From Diphasiastrum complanatum (taxonomy: Eukaryota; Streptophyta; Lycopodiopsida; Lycopodiales; Lycopodiaceae): a DNA stretch of 64,000 nucleotides. The DNA lies in assembly GCA_029204225.1 (NCBI GenBank), contig CM055092.1, forward strand, positions 79,244,527 through 79,308,526, in the 5' to 3' direction. Within the stretch, counting starts at the first letter, position 1. Each line of letters starts with the position of its first letter. Position numbers and translations under genes: made by a program. Below are positions 46,515 to 57,999 of this stretch, piece after piece. The notes under the pieces are model-generated. The model made no database searches and had not been told where the DNA came from. It saw only the letters and a list, made by a program, of their open reading frames with translations.

Positions 46515-46850
46515 TGCCTATTTTACCCCTTTGGCTAAGCATTAGTTAAGTTGTACAAAGTTGAGTAAATTAGTGCAAGTGGCCCACTTGGCCAAGTAGC
46601 TCACTCCTATGGTTGACACCTAGACTTTCCATGCATGTAAAGGAGGTGCTTGCCTCACAAGGGATTTGGAGGACCCACGCCCTCCTCTTTCTCTATAGCA
46701 ATTCATTTCTTCTTCTGACTTTTGAGTTTGTGAGGTGCTTATGCAATTCTCCTTGTGTGTGATGTTTTCCATAGCCAAGTTTTTCAAGCTTTCATAGTTG
46801 ATCTAGTATTTGAGTTAAGATACTCCATAGCTGGGTCTTGCAAATCATCA
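46515..46850 (+). mobile_element. Copia LTR (3' part)
   Basis: It ends GCAAATCATCA directly before the primer site. It contains a CT-rich stretch with CTATAGC at about 46690. The left limit is approximate. Confidence 0.6.
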
Positions 46851-46862
46851 TGGTATCAGAGC
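46851..46862 (+). other. Primer binding site, initiator Met tRNA
   Basis: TGGTATCAGAGC, exact, followed by AGG. Confidence 0.9.
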
Positions 46863-47278
46863 AGGTTGTCTAGCCTGTGAGCCTGTGAGTGAGAGAAACT
46901 TCAGTGCTCAGATTCTTGAGACGATTCTCATCTTCTACAAGCACCTCAAGCTTGGAGGAGGGCGCTTTTGATCTATAGGTGTCAGAGGAGTGGGATGATC
47001 CAAAAACTTTCTAAATCCGGCTAAGTTTTGGGAGTCTTTCTAGAGGAGCTTACACAAAAGTAGGGCGCACTTTTTGTAGGGGCTTCTGGTTTCTGTTCCA
47101 GTAGGGCCTAGTGCTTGTGCTAGTGAGGCCATACCAAGTGGCAAAGACAAAACCAGGAGCTGAAGGGTTGCCTTGAAGTGGCTACATACCCTAGTTTGGG
47201 GTCAAACCCTTGTTGCTGGAAGTTGTTTCTTTTCTGATCTTTTTCAGGTTGAGCTTCTGTTTGAGCACAGATTATAGC

Positions 47279-48021
47279 ATGGCTAGTCTTGGGGAGAGTT
47301 TGCTGGGTGAATCTAGCAAACCAGATGGCACAAACTACAGAGTGTGGAAGTTCAAGATGGCTAATATCTTGATGGACAAGAATTGCTGGGAGGTGATGAC
47401 AGGTACATAGCCTGTACCAACATCTGATCCTGAGGAGTCAAGCACCAATTCCTCATCTACACCCAAGAGGAAGGGCAACTGCAACTATTGTGGCAAGTAT
47501 GGGCATTTTGCTTTTGAATGCAGGAAGAAGCAAAGTGATCAGAAGAAGGGAAAGAACCAGCATGGTCACTTTGTTGACAAAGTTGCAGAGGAGGAGCAAT
47601 CTGGTGAGCTTGAGCTATTCACCGCAGCCCTATCATCTGAATCCACATTTGGTGGATGGTACATTGATTCTGGAGCCTCAAAGCACATGACACCTCATAG
47701 AGATTGGTTCAGCACCTATGAGGAGACAGAAGATGGTCAGCATATTTGCCTTGGAGATAATTCTACACGTATGGTAAGAGGCAAAGGCACAGTTGCAGTA
47801 CAGCTGTCATCAGGTGAGGTGAAGGAAATTAAAAGTGTGTTGCATGTACCATGGTTGGCTAAGAACTTGCTATCAATGTTGGTGCCATTACCAAACAGAA
47901 CATGGTGGTAGAGTTTGATGATTCTACATGTTTGGTAAAAGAAAAAGATCAGAACTTCAAGGTGGTAGCCAAGGGAATGCAAGAAGGAGTCTTTACAAGC
48001 TTTTCACAACCATTCCTAGCC
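47279..48021 (+). pseudogene. Copia gag/protease remnant with internal deletion
   Basis: From the ATG at 47279 the gag start reads KPDGTNYRVWKFKMANIL and closes at 47410. The next frame already holds the zinc knuckle CNYCGKYGHFAFEC and the protease site GWYIDSGASKHMT, so most of gag is deleted. It continues SSGEVKEIKSVLHVPWLAKNL, shifts, and stops at about 48021, where a fragment of a different LTR abuts. No integrase or RT. Confidence 0.85.
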
Positions 48022-48063
48022 AAGAGGCCTTGTCTAAGTGGTGGGTTATTTATTTGTATACAT
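48022..48063 (-). mobile_element. Short LTR terminus, minus orientation
   Basis: The reverse complement of TGTGGGTATTTCATG and the following AAATAAATAA and CCACCACTTA matches the first ~47 bases of the LTR at 51464, with 6 bases missing. It is thus an inverted stub of that LTR family facing the copy 3.4 kb to the right. Confidence 0.75.
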
Positions 48064-48265
48064 GAAATACCCACAATAGGGTCCACGGCCCAAAGTAGTG
48101 TCGGTCCCTCGGCACTAGGCTGCAACTGTTGTGAAGGGGCGTTGTTGTCGGTTCGTTTATTGCTGGGACATGGGTGCTTCAGGAAAAGCGTGGATAGAAT
48201 TCGCTTACATAAAACCTGAGGCTTTATTGATTGTTGATCAGCAAGAACCTAGACTTGCCAGATTT

Positions 48266-49543
48266 TCAATAATGCACATAAGGGTCTGGTGGCCATATCA
48301 GATAACCTTGTTCATTGACAATTGGGTAGTCGAGGCATTCCATCAGAGGATCCCAAGATAAATCTTGCTGATATAATGGATCTTCATAGATCGGCGCAAC
48401 TGGTCCCAATGTCATAGACTCTCCCAAATCATAATGTGAATATGACGTGTTTGCTTGGTGCTCTTGTCTGTCCAGGTATTCGAAGTATGCATCAGCCTGA
48501 CGACTTTCCTCAGCAGTCAATATCATAGATTTAGGACAAGGCTTTATCATTGTAGGTTTTGGTTCTTGCTGTACAATTGGCCATTTTGGGCTTGGATTCC
48601 CTGGATTTGGCCTTTGAAGAATGGATATACCCTGAATTGGCGTTGATTTGGGGGTCTGTTGAATTGTGGAACAATTAGACTTTGGTTGAATCTTGCTCGT
48701 TGAGGGGCAATCATCAACTTTAGTCTTCTCTTGGTCATTGCACTTTCCCGTTGAAGGCTGGATGATGGCACTTTTTCTTGGATCTTGTGCTAAATTGCCT
48801 TCAAGTTGCTCTGTTGACGCTAGTCCCCTTTGTAATTCATCACTAAGAATTCTTCGCATTGAGTGCGAAAAAAGCCCTGACAGAATCTGTTGGAGTTCCT
48901 CCGTTGCCCGTGTCTTGATTTCCTCGACAGTTGTTGGCTTGATGAATTCTACCATCCTTGTCTTTTGTGATGGTTCTACTTGTTTGCCCGAGGGTATCTT
49001 TGCGTACCTTAGGACTTTTGTCAGATTTTCTTCTTTGTCACTCGCTTCATAACCTGGTGGCAATAAGATTTTTCTTTTGTAGTACGTTCGAGGTGGAAGG
49101 GTTACCACAGGTGCATGTCGGTCTACATAGGCCAAATGCCTCCTAGCTATTTGTGAATTTCTCATCGGGCAATCTTGGCATGGATGATTAACTCCGCATT
49201 GTGAACATGAGGGATCAAATGTTGACAGATCCCCTCGGTGTGGACATTCAACACGCCGGTGTTTTCCTCCGCATCCATAACACCTAACTGAGTGCAGTAT
49301 GCCATCACCTCTAAGTTGATAGGCATACACCGGTAGCAGATTCCCCTTAGGATCTTCCACAAAATAGACTGGTAGGCTGTTATGGTCCTCCATTGAATTT
49401 GGTGACATGCAAGAGGATATAACCAGAACTTCTACCTTGCCACTGTTTGTTGAAGAAACTCGTGATTTAGATGGATCAATCTGACATCCACCCTTTTGGT
49501 GAGCTCCTTGTTGGCTTGATTCTGCTTCTGACCATTGAACCAC
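48266..49543 (-). CDS. Gag-like ORF with paired CX2CX3HX4C zinc knuckles
   Basis: An open frame of 425 codons. Knuckles lie at residues 88-100 (CYGCGGKHRRVEC) and 113-125 (CSQCGVNHPCQDC). Basic residues follow (SQIARRHL, TYYKRKILLPPGYEAS), then a helical region (TTVEEIKTRATEELQQIL) and a long Gln/Pro/Ser-rich tail. A third knuckle (CTFCFGDHPSTRC) lies upstream in another frame at about 49600, so the original protein was longer and has been frameshifted. The architecture resembles the knuckle part of the frame 9191-10804. It lies inside a region flanked by oppositely facing LTR ends. No protease or RT follows in this strand. Expression is not demonstrable. Confidence 0.55.
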   Translation of the reverse strand: MVQWSEAESSQQGAHQKGGCQIDPSKSRVSSTNSGKVEVLVISSCMSPNSMEDHNSLPVYFVEDPKGNLLPVYAYQLRGDGILHSVRCYGCGGKHRRVECPHRGDLSTFDPSCSQCGVNHPCQDCPMRNSQIARRHLAYVDRHAPVVTLPPRTYYKRKILLPPGYEASDKEENLTKVLRYAKIPSGKQVEPSQKTRMVEFIKPTTVEEIKTRATEELQQILSGLFSHSMRRILSDELQRGLASTEQLEGNLAQDPRKSAIIQPSTGKCNDQEKTKVDDCPSTSKIQPKSNCSTIQQTPKSTPIQGISILQRPNPGNPSPKWPIVQQEPKPTMIKPCPKSMILTAEESRQADAYFEYLDRQEHQANTSYSHYDLGESMTLGPVAPIYEDPLYQQDLSWDPLMECLDYPIVNEQGYLIWPPDPYVHY

Positions 49544-49588
49544 TGGATCTTGCTGTCGACAAGCCTGTTGCTCTGTATTTTGTCCTTT

Positions 49589-49873
49589 TTACAAGAGCAG
49601 ATTCTTGATTGGACACCTGGTACTTGGATGATCTCCAAAGCAGAAGGTACATTCGTCCTTTTCAAGAAACTTAATAGAGTGAGCATAAGCTTGCTGACAG
49701 CTTAAAGTGCAAGGTTCTGGGTCTTCCGCTGTGCTTGTTCTGCTTGACCTTGCTGCACTTTGTTGCCTTGCATGGGGTTCCATTCTTGTTGGATCATTGC
49801 TCGTTGTCGACCTTTGTTTCTCTGATTCCCCATCTAGATAGGGAAAATCCTTCTCCCCGAGTGAGATTTCCAT
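49589..49873 (-). pseudogene. Upstream part of the same gag-like protein
   Basis: The frame reads from MEISLGEKDFPYL to SIKFLEKDECTFCFGDH and CPIKNLL, ending at 49589. The knuckle here and its distance to the next frame suggest one frameshift separates it from 48266-49543. Confidence 0.5.
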
Positions 49874-50009
49874 CTTGGCAGCATCCTTACAGAGTTGTAC
49901 ATGATTTAATTTTTGGATAGGAGTGGTTATTTAGTAAATCACCTTCTCTGACTATTTATTTTGAGAAGAATGTTTTCACTTTCAAGGTGATAAGGTAGTT
50001 ACTTTACTT

Positions 50010-51390
50010 GGCAGTAATTATGTACATCCATCAGATGGAATTTCTACAATTAATATAATGGAAGCATTTGGTTATTCACAGTAAGAAGTTTTTTCAATGT
50101 CTGTTATTCCTATTGTGGATGTTTCTGATGTGTAAATAATTGTAAATTATCAACAATTCTTAACTTAGTAGATTTAGATCACTAACAAGCTATGAAAAAT
50201 TAGATCATAAGTGAATTTAAAGATGTATTTTTATCAGCATTACTTCATGGTTTACCACCATCTAGATCAGTAGACCACATGATAGAGTTAATTCCAAGAA
50301 GTCAATCTATCTCTAGGCAGCCTTATAGGTTTTCTCAAAAAGATGACATAAAGATTTCAAATTAAATAGAATACTATTTCAGGATGGGACATATCCAACC
50401 TAGTAAATTACCATGGGGCATTCTTTTTCTTCTTTTTGAAAGTGAAGAAGGATTTATGGTTTTCTTTCAAAGATTTATTGAGGATTATGCCAAAGTGGTG
50501 GCATCGCTTAGTAATCTGACAAAAGGTATTGTTAATGAAAAGAAAAAGAGAAATCAACCTAGTCTAATCTATTGTCTGGAATGAGAAGCTGAATCAGGGT
50601 TTTGAAAAACTTAAGACCTTGATTGTTTTGGCTCTCATCTTATAGATTGCAGATCTAAATCAACTGTATATCGTGATACTTGATGCAAGTGATACTGAAT
50701 TTGGAGTAGTTCTATTATAGAACAATAGCCCTAGCTTTTGAAAGCAAAATTCATTGTTTTTTAATTGTTTTATACTACGTAGCATGCACGTAAAAACTGG
50801 GAGACACTACTTGTATGGTAGTAAGTTTATAGTGTACACGAATCACTAGCCTCTTAAGTACTTTTGTAACCAGCATGATCTTTGGGGTAGGAAAGCCTGA
50901 TGGGATGAATTGATGCAAGAATTTGATCATGAAATCCATTATATAAAAGACAACTCTTATCAAGTTGTGAATGCTCTTAGTCAGATTGGTGAATTGAATG
51001 AATTGTTTTTCACCTAGATTTCTACAAATCTATATCTTTCAATCAGAGGAAAATATTCAAGTGATTCTCATTTTAGTCATATTTGAAACATTGTTTGGAC
51101 CGGAAGAAATGAGGATCGTATTGAGACGAGTTCGCAAGGGTCTTCGCTAACAAAGAAAGATAAGAAAATTTTGAAACAGTTTTCCATTTGAGATGGATTG
51201 CTATTTCATAATGGAAATGTTCGTGTACCAGTGGACGATGATTTTGAACGTAAGATTTTGTTTAATGTCATGACATCCCGGTATACACAAGACTCTTGAC
51301 TTGGCCAGAAGAGAGTTTTTATTGGCCAAAATTCAAGCCATATGTCGCGTCATGCATGATCAAATGCAAGCCCTATCAACTAGCTACACA
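50010..51390 (+). pseudogene. Ty3 RT/RNase H/integrase remnant with RT core deleted
   Basis: Broken frames give LHGLPPSRSVDHMIELIPRS, GHIQPSKLPWGILF, then directly FFQRFIEDYAKVVASLSNLTKG, so the YVDD block is deleted. Then come FEKLKTLIVLAL, VILDASDTEFGVVL, GRHYLYGSKFIVYTNH and ALSQ (RNase H), and near 51190 DGLLFHNGNVRVPVDDDFE and other integrase zinc-finger-side sequence. Stops are frequent. It ends at the LTR at 51464. Confidence 0.85.
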
Positions 51391-51463
51391 CATCAAACTT
51401 AAGTATTTCTTGCTAAGAAAAATGAAATTTTCTTTTAGTTTGATTTGGAAGGGCTAATGTTGT

Positions 51464-52188
51464 TGTGGGTATTTCATGTATACAAATAAATAAGTGGGTC
51501 CCACCACTTAAAATACTGTTGGCCAAGCCTTGCCTAGTGGGCCCCGCCACAGTACAGTAGAATAATAAGTGCAAGGCACTGACATCCTGTGTGCATAAGC
51601 CCAGCCACCAATGAGCACAAGTAGCAAGTTGTAATTCCTAGGAATAAGAGACTAGGGGCTTAAAACTCTAAAATGACATTAGAGGCCCTAAGTCAAGTTG
51701 CAAATAAAAAAGCTAAAAGAGCCCAACTTAAAACTCACATGAATCATGTGAGTGCCCTTGTGCTTTCTTAGCACCATTAGATTTAAGTTGTGTTTCTTTG
51801 AAAGTCTTGGATTAGAATCCTTGCCCCAATGAAGTGGCCAATGAGAGTAAAGGAGGCTCACCTCTAAAATCTATAAGAGGGAGTCATTTCCTTTGTATTG
51901 TATCATCTTCCATTCTCATTCTAATAAAACTCTCTTGGCTTCTCCATCTCCATCTCCCTCTCTTTCTCTCCTCCCTCTCTCTCTCTTCTCCCTCTCTCCC
52001 TACGTTGGGATAGAATAGCTTTGGGTAGGCGCTCGGGCCCCCGAAGCCTTTCTCAACCTAGGCGTTCTCTCTCTCCCTCTCTCAACTCTCTTTCTCCTCT
52101 CTCTCCTCTCCCTCTCTCTTCTTGCTATGCATGTGAAGGCGAGGTTGCCGCTCCCAGCGACGGACCCCTATGCTACACTGATGACACA
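51464..52188 (+). mobile_element. LTR, 725 bp, Athila-type
   Basis: It starts TGTGGGTATTTC and ends ATGACACA, giving inverted TGTG/CACA termini. It has a palindrome CTCACATGAATCATGTGAG (about 51736-51754), CTATAAGAGGG (about 51878) and AATAAAAC (about 51923), consistent with promoter and poly-A functions. A CT-rich stretch follows at 51940-52130. The primer site comes 4 bases after the end. Confidence 0.8.
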
Positions 52189-52192
52189 ATAG

Positions 52193-52210
52193 TGGCGCCG
52201 TTGCCGGGGA
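52193..52210 (+). other. Primer binding site, Athila-type
   Basis: TGGCGCCGTTGCCGGGGA, the primer site typical of plant Athila/Tat Ty3 elements. The element's internal region therefore runs to the right from here. Confidence 0.9.
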
Positions 52211-52700
52211 GCGCCACACACTCGTTTCGCCGCATAACTTTCTCACTCTCTTCCTCTTTTCCTCTAGCTCTCTCTTTCTTCTCTCTCATCATTCTTTTTC
52301 ATAAAAAAAAATCGAATTTTAAGGGTAGAATAGTGTGAGTAGTGTTAGTTTTTGCCATTTTTTCGTGACTTTTTTGTTTGTTTGCAATGTAGGGAGAGAT
52401 TGTGGGGTGGGAGGATCAGATCCAAGCACCAAATTCTTTCATTAATCCATAAAATCCATAAAAATCAGAAAAAAAGCTCAAAATCTGTTTTTGGAGGGAA
52501 AAAGAGAGCCAAAATCCCATCAGATTTTAATTTCTCAAAAACCAACAAGAATGAACCTTCGCATGACTGGCGGCAGCTCTAGGGTACTATCCCAGACCTG
52601 CATAGAAGCCTGTAGAGGTTACTTCCCAATAGATTTTGAAAAAATAGAGAAAAACCCATAAAAATTCAAAAATCCCTTGTAAAAATAAAAAAAAAGTTCA
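52211..52700. other. Leader of the Athila-type element
   Basis: Noncoding, with CT-rich and A-rich runs. No gag frame seen. Confidence 0.45.
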
Positions 52701-54130
52701 AAACTCAAAACTAACCTTCGCAGAGCTCTCTGAAGTTCCATCTCACTGAGACAAGGACACAGAGAAGTCTGCGAGAGTTAGATCCCAAAAAAAGTGCCCC
52801 TGTGAAGGTTCCCAAGAGCAAAAAAATGGCCTAGAACCTTCTCAAACAACAAATTTTTGAGTTTCCTTGGGAAGTAACCTTCGCAGAGCTCTCTGAAGTT
52901 CCATCTCACTGAGACAAGGACACAGAGAAGTTTGCGAGAGTTAGATCCAAAAAAAAGTGGCCTTGTGAAGGTTCCCAAGAGCAAAAAGTGGCCTAGAACC
53001 TTCTCAGACAACAAATTTTTGAGTTTCTCTGGGAAGTAACTCTCACAGCTTGGTAAGCAAGTGGATCTGCCTCAGATACAAGCACAAACCAGCCTGCAAA
53101 GATTAGTTCTTAGAAAATCTCAAAATTTGGCCAAAAAACCACAAAAAAATGCAGTTTTTTTCAAGATTTTCTAAGTTTCCTAGGGATGTAACTCTTGCAG
53201 CTAGGTGAGCAGGTGAATCTGACTGAGATACAAGTGCATAGCAGTTTGCAAGGGTCTTTTCCCAGAAAATGTTAAAATTTTGCAAAAACACCCCCCAAAA
53301 AATGCACTTTTTTAAAGATTTTTTGAGTTTCCTTGAAAAGTAACTCTTGCGGATTGGTGAGTAGGTGAATCTGACTGAGATACAAGTTCATACCACTCTG
53401 CAAGGGTTTCTTTTTAGAAAATCTTGAAATTTTGCAAAAAAAACCCCAAAAGAATGCACTTTTTTCAAGATTTTTTGAGTTTCCTTGAAAATTAACTCTC
53501 TCAGCTTGGTTAGCAAGTTGATCTAATTAAGATACAAGTGCATACCAGTCTGCGAGGGTTTTTTCCCAGAAAATCTTAAAATTTTGCAAAAAAACCCCAA
53601 AAAAATGCACTTTTTTCAAGATTTTTTGCGTTTCTTTGGAAATTAACTCTTGCAGCTTGGTGATCAGGTGAATCTGACTAAGATACAAGTGCGTACCAGT
53701 CTGTGAGGGTTTTTTCCCATAAAATCTTAAAATTTTGCAAAAAAAACACCAAAATAATGCACTTTTTTCATGATTTTTTGAGTTTACTTGGGAAGTAACT
53801 CTTTTAGCTTGGTCAGCAGGTGAATCTGACTAAGATACAAGTGAATACCAGTCTTAGAGAGTTTGTTCCCAGAAAAGCTTAAAATTTTGCAAAAAACCCC
53901 CCAAAAAATGCACTTTTTTCAAGATTTTTTGAGTTCCCTTGGGAAGTAGGTCTTGCAGCTTAATGAGCAGATGAATCTGACTGAGATACAAGTAAAGTCC
54001 AGTCTGCAAGGGTTTGTTACCAAAAAATATTAAAATTTTGAAAAAAGACCCCAAAAAAATGCACTTTTTCCATGATTTTTTGAGATCTGCTGGGAAGTAA
54101 CCTTTTCAAAGATTTTTTTTAAAGAGATAT
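52701..54130. repeat. Tandem array, 9-10 diverged units of 150-168 bp
   Basis: Each unit has AAGTAACTCTTGCAGCTTGG-like sequence, a GTGAATCTGACTGAGATACA block, CAGTCTGCAAGGGTT, CCCAGAAAAT, a CCCCAAAAAATGCACTTTTT block and TTTTTTGAGTTTCCTTGG. Unit starts were seen near 52702, 52870, 53034, 53187, 53338, 53488, 53640, 53795, 53945 and 54094. The first two units are most alike and longest. It lies in the leader of the Athila-type element. No coding frame spans it. Confidence 0.9.
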
Positions 54131-57100
54131 AACCAAGATCTGGCTACTGTAAAAGTTTTGTAAAGATCCAATGGTTAGATCTAGAAATATCTAAGAAAAA
54201 GTGCCAAAAAGTGCCAAAAAACTTAGTTTTTTCAAGATCTTGACAAATCTGCCCATCAAGAATTCTTGCAGAACTCACATTGTCTAGAAATGGTCCATAT
54301 ACAGCTACTGTAGGAAGGTTGAAGGTTAGATTCACTCAGATATGAATAAATCTCAACCAAAAAAAAAAAAAAACCACAAAGAACCAAGAAAAGGGGCTAA
54401 AATCACAATATTAGCCAATTGAAACTGATCAAATCTTGTCAAATCTAGCTTGCAGTCACAATATCCATCAAGATCCAACATCCTTGGACTGAACCAAGTG
54501 AATGAACCTCAGATCAAGTTGATTAGTACCAAGAGAAATCAGTTTCCACCACCATCCATACCAACCATTCATCACTCTTCTGTCCATCTCCATATTCTCT
54601 TGATAGTGTAACTTTCATTGCGGTTATCTGTTAAATCCATTTATGTTTCTGTTCACATCCATACGGATCCCTCTTTTCTTGATTCCTTTCTCCTCTTCTT
54701 TTCTTCTTCCACTTCCAAAAAGAAAAAGAAAAAGTTGGAACACCAGAGTCATTGAGCAAATCTTGAAGCAATTCACCAACCAGCTACTTTGTGAGATTCT
54801 AGTGCTGAACTATGGAGACCGCCCTTGTAGGATTATCGAAATTTAAAAAGTTCCCTACTGAAACAATCTGAGACTACACCTATCGGATCTATCATCTAGT
54901 GAAGGATTGTAATCCACCGATTCTTGAACAGATTGTCATGGCAAAATACTATGCTGGACTGCCCAAAAGGATCTGATCTGGTATGGCAGAATTAGCATCC
55001 TATGCGTCACGGGGTAGGTCTAAAACATGAATATTAACTAATTCTCTATTATCTTGGATCTACACAAGGAGATTTGGCACTTTTATATTTCAAGTCTCAA
55101 ACTCTACTTCTAAAACTAGAAAAAAATTGATATCTAGATTGCTGAGGCTGAATTTGTGCACAAAACGAGAATTGATGAAATTATGGGTAGAAAATAACAT
55201 AAGTTCTAAATAAAACATGAGAGATTGAGCATAGAAAAAAAGGGCAAGGACATTCATTGGCAAATTTGCATGTACGAGGGTACAAGAAGATTTGTGACTT
55301 CTTCGATCACATTGAGTTATCTATAGTAGAAAATAACTTACCATAGTTAATGAATACGTCTACTCTTAACCCTTAGTGAGATATTGTGACCAATTCTGAC
55401 TGATTTTTATCCTTAGTACGGTCAAAAACTTATTTAAGTTCATTTCAAAGATAGTTCGAAAAACTAAAAAAATCAAATTTTTGGAATTTAATTGCATTTT
55501 TAAAAAAATTTACGTAACTTGAAAAAAATGGATGCAAAGTACTGTCAGTACAAAGACAATCAAAATAAAAAAACTGATATACAATTCAATTCCTAATGTC
55601 ACCAACTTCATGTTAGACTGGCATACCAAGCCTACAACAATAACTGCAAAATGTCATTACAGACGGTTTTTTTTTTTATAAATTCTAGTTCTACGAATCT
55701 CGTCAACCTTGATTTATGAAAGAACCATCAGAGCACATGCGTATAACCACTGAAAAAATGATTGTAGGTCTATCATGCATGTCAGAATCACTCACAGAAT
55801 TACCATGCAACCAATTTTCCCAAGCATCGTACACAAAAGTTGGAAAAGGCAAACATGCATAAGAACAATTGAGATTGGCAAAATTTCAGATGGCCATAAC
55901 TTGAGCTACAATGCACCAAATTGGTTGTTATAAAGCACAATACAAAGTGGGGGTGTGTTTCCAAGATAACTGCCATGTCACTCTGCCAATCAAATAATTT
56001 TTGACTAAATCATAGCCTAGGACCGTAAATCTTACAAAATTTTGGCATGCCTTATTAATTTAGCAATTAATGAAATCCTAATTAAAGTGTACTTGCTGAA
56101 AATTTAGATATACCATAAGTTATGAGAAATACAAGAATTTTTTTGAAATACTGTCATTAACTAACCAATTTGAAAGCCAAATCGGCATCGCCTTCCAAAA
56201 TGCACTCAGTCGTCAACTCCCAACTACGCAAAAGGGGCTTCCAGCAGAGATGAAGCTGAGAGCCGAGTTTGAGAGCATGAGAATTGCTAGTGCTAGACTG
56301 AGATGTATATCCCGAAAGATGGAAAACCATGTGGGAGCTAGTAACTTAGACTCTCTCAACTTAAGTTATGTTTTTAATAAAGAGGCATCCTATTATTATG
56401 TAAGAGGTGGAATCCAAATCTTTATAGAATGGGGTTCACTCAATTATAAGGGGTGGAATCCAAAACATGTTAGAATTGGATTCACCAGCTCGTGGGTATA
56501 CATAGAGGTCTCCTCCACGAGTTTCCAACCATGTGATATTGTCCTACAATGCTATTGCATTGTTAATTGAAGATCCTTCTACTTGCATTTCCATCTATGC
56601 TCCATTTTCATGCATCAAGTTCGAGTACTGATGTATGAGTCTGTTTGTTGTTGATTCTTCCTCTTTTAAGTTCGGTTTTATGATTAAGATTAGGTAGATG
56701 TGTAGGGCCTCGTGGTAGATCAATATCATTCCAATCTGATGTTGCTTGGTGCTTGAATCCCTGAGGAGTTTTTGATACAAGTGTTGAGTGACAGTTGTAG
56801 CAAGCACTTTGTAGGATTCACATTGTCTCTGTGTAGTTGTTGTGTTGTTGATTTTGTTGACTTCAATAGGATCATGTTTCAATTTCACTCTTTTGTACTT
56901 CTTAGATTAGATTAGTAATAATCTACAATCTGTAAGCATTAAAGAAAGAACCGAAGCAAACTATAGAATGTATGAACTCAAATTCTAATAGATCTAGATT
57001 GAAGTTGAGGATCCATTATCAGTAGGATCGAGATCAGGTCGTTGATGTGCCAACTGATAGGCAGGGTACATCACCATTGCACCATCATTGCACTACAACC

Positions 57101-57199
57101 GATAGAGTGAGAAGAGGAGCAGACCCTATCGGTTGTAAGCTGATTGGAATCTGCCACATTATCAGAAGTAGAGACCGTAGAGAGAAGATTAGCAAACAT
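54131..57199. other. No identifiable gene; remains of the element interior
   Basis: AT-rich with stops in all frames. A perfect 11-bp inverted repeat (ACAACCGATAG / CTATCGGTTGT) with a 20-base loop lies at 57095-57136. TGGCACCGCTGGTCC at 57200 partly resembles the Athila-type primer site, suggesting the end of another LTR. Confidence 0.4.
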
Positions 57200-57539
57200 T
57201 GGCACCGCTGGTCCTGATAATCTTCTTCCATATTGATTAAGAATTCATTTCCATCAGTTTATCTTTCCATTCTCGGAGTTTCTGGTTGCCTGCATGTGTT
57301 TTTGCATTCATTGACCTTCTACCAGCATGCATTGCATCTGAAAACATCATTTGATCCACACCCAACCACACATGGTTCCAAAAACCCCGCCCACCGCCCT
57401 CCACCTCTCTTGCATTTTTTTTCAAAAGAGGAGGACTTGTTGGTTGAACCGCCGCTTGCACCCGCCGCTTAAATCCCATCCAACGTGCACCCGCCAACAA
57501 GCTAAAAAATTGTATTTGACAATTCCATCCAATGACGTT

Positions 57540-57900
57540 CTGTCATCCAACAACTTAAAAGAAAAATTCTGCCATTGCATCCACTAGAGTTTCATCTGCC
57601 AGATTGCATTTGACGTTGCATCTGCCAGAGCTACATTTCACAATTTCTAGCTGTTGCTATTGCATTCGAAGATTGCAGCCGATATTGTTGCACCTGATAG
57701 TGCTTTTGCACTAGTTCCCATCCAACATATTTTGTCACGATTGCATCCAACGACATTCTGTCCATCCGATGACCATTTCATACAAATTCCATCCGACACA
57801 GATGCATCCGACATTGTCCTTACACTTTTTCATTCGACACTGTCATTAGTTTTTCATCCAATGAGCTCTGCTCCGATTCGACAGACCTTTTTCATAGAAT
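57540..57900. repeat. Degenerate CATCCRAC-rich leader
   Basis: CATCCAAC, CATCCGAC, CATCTGCC and related 8-mers recur about ten times at irregular spacing. It precedes a gag remnant, so it may be the leader of that element. Confidence 0.45.
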
Positions 57901-57999
57901 TCCTATTGAAAATTTAAGGTACCATCCTTCACATATTTCAAAAAATAGCAAAAATAATCAAACAAATAAAACAACAAAAAGAGAGTCGAATCAGTTCTC

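Noticed and set aside
52701-54130. CRISPR-like array
   Set aside because: Units are diverged over their whole length, 150 bp or longer, without short identical repeats and unique spacers, and the DNA is plant nuclear.
56250-56570. 106-codon plus-strand frame as a gene
   Set aside because: Contains a short direct repeat (GGTGGAATCCAAA) and no domain; likely chance.
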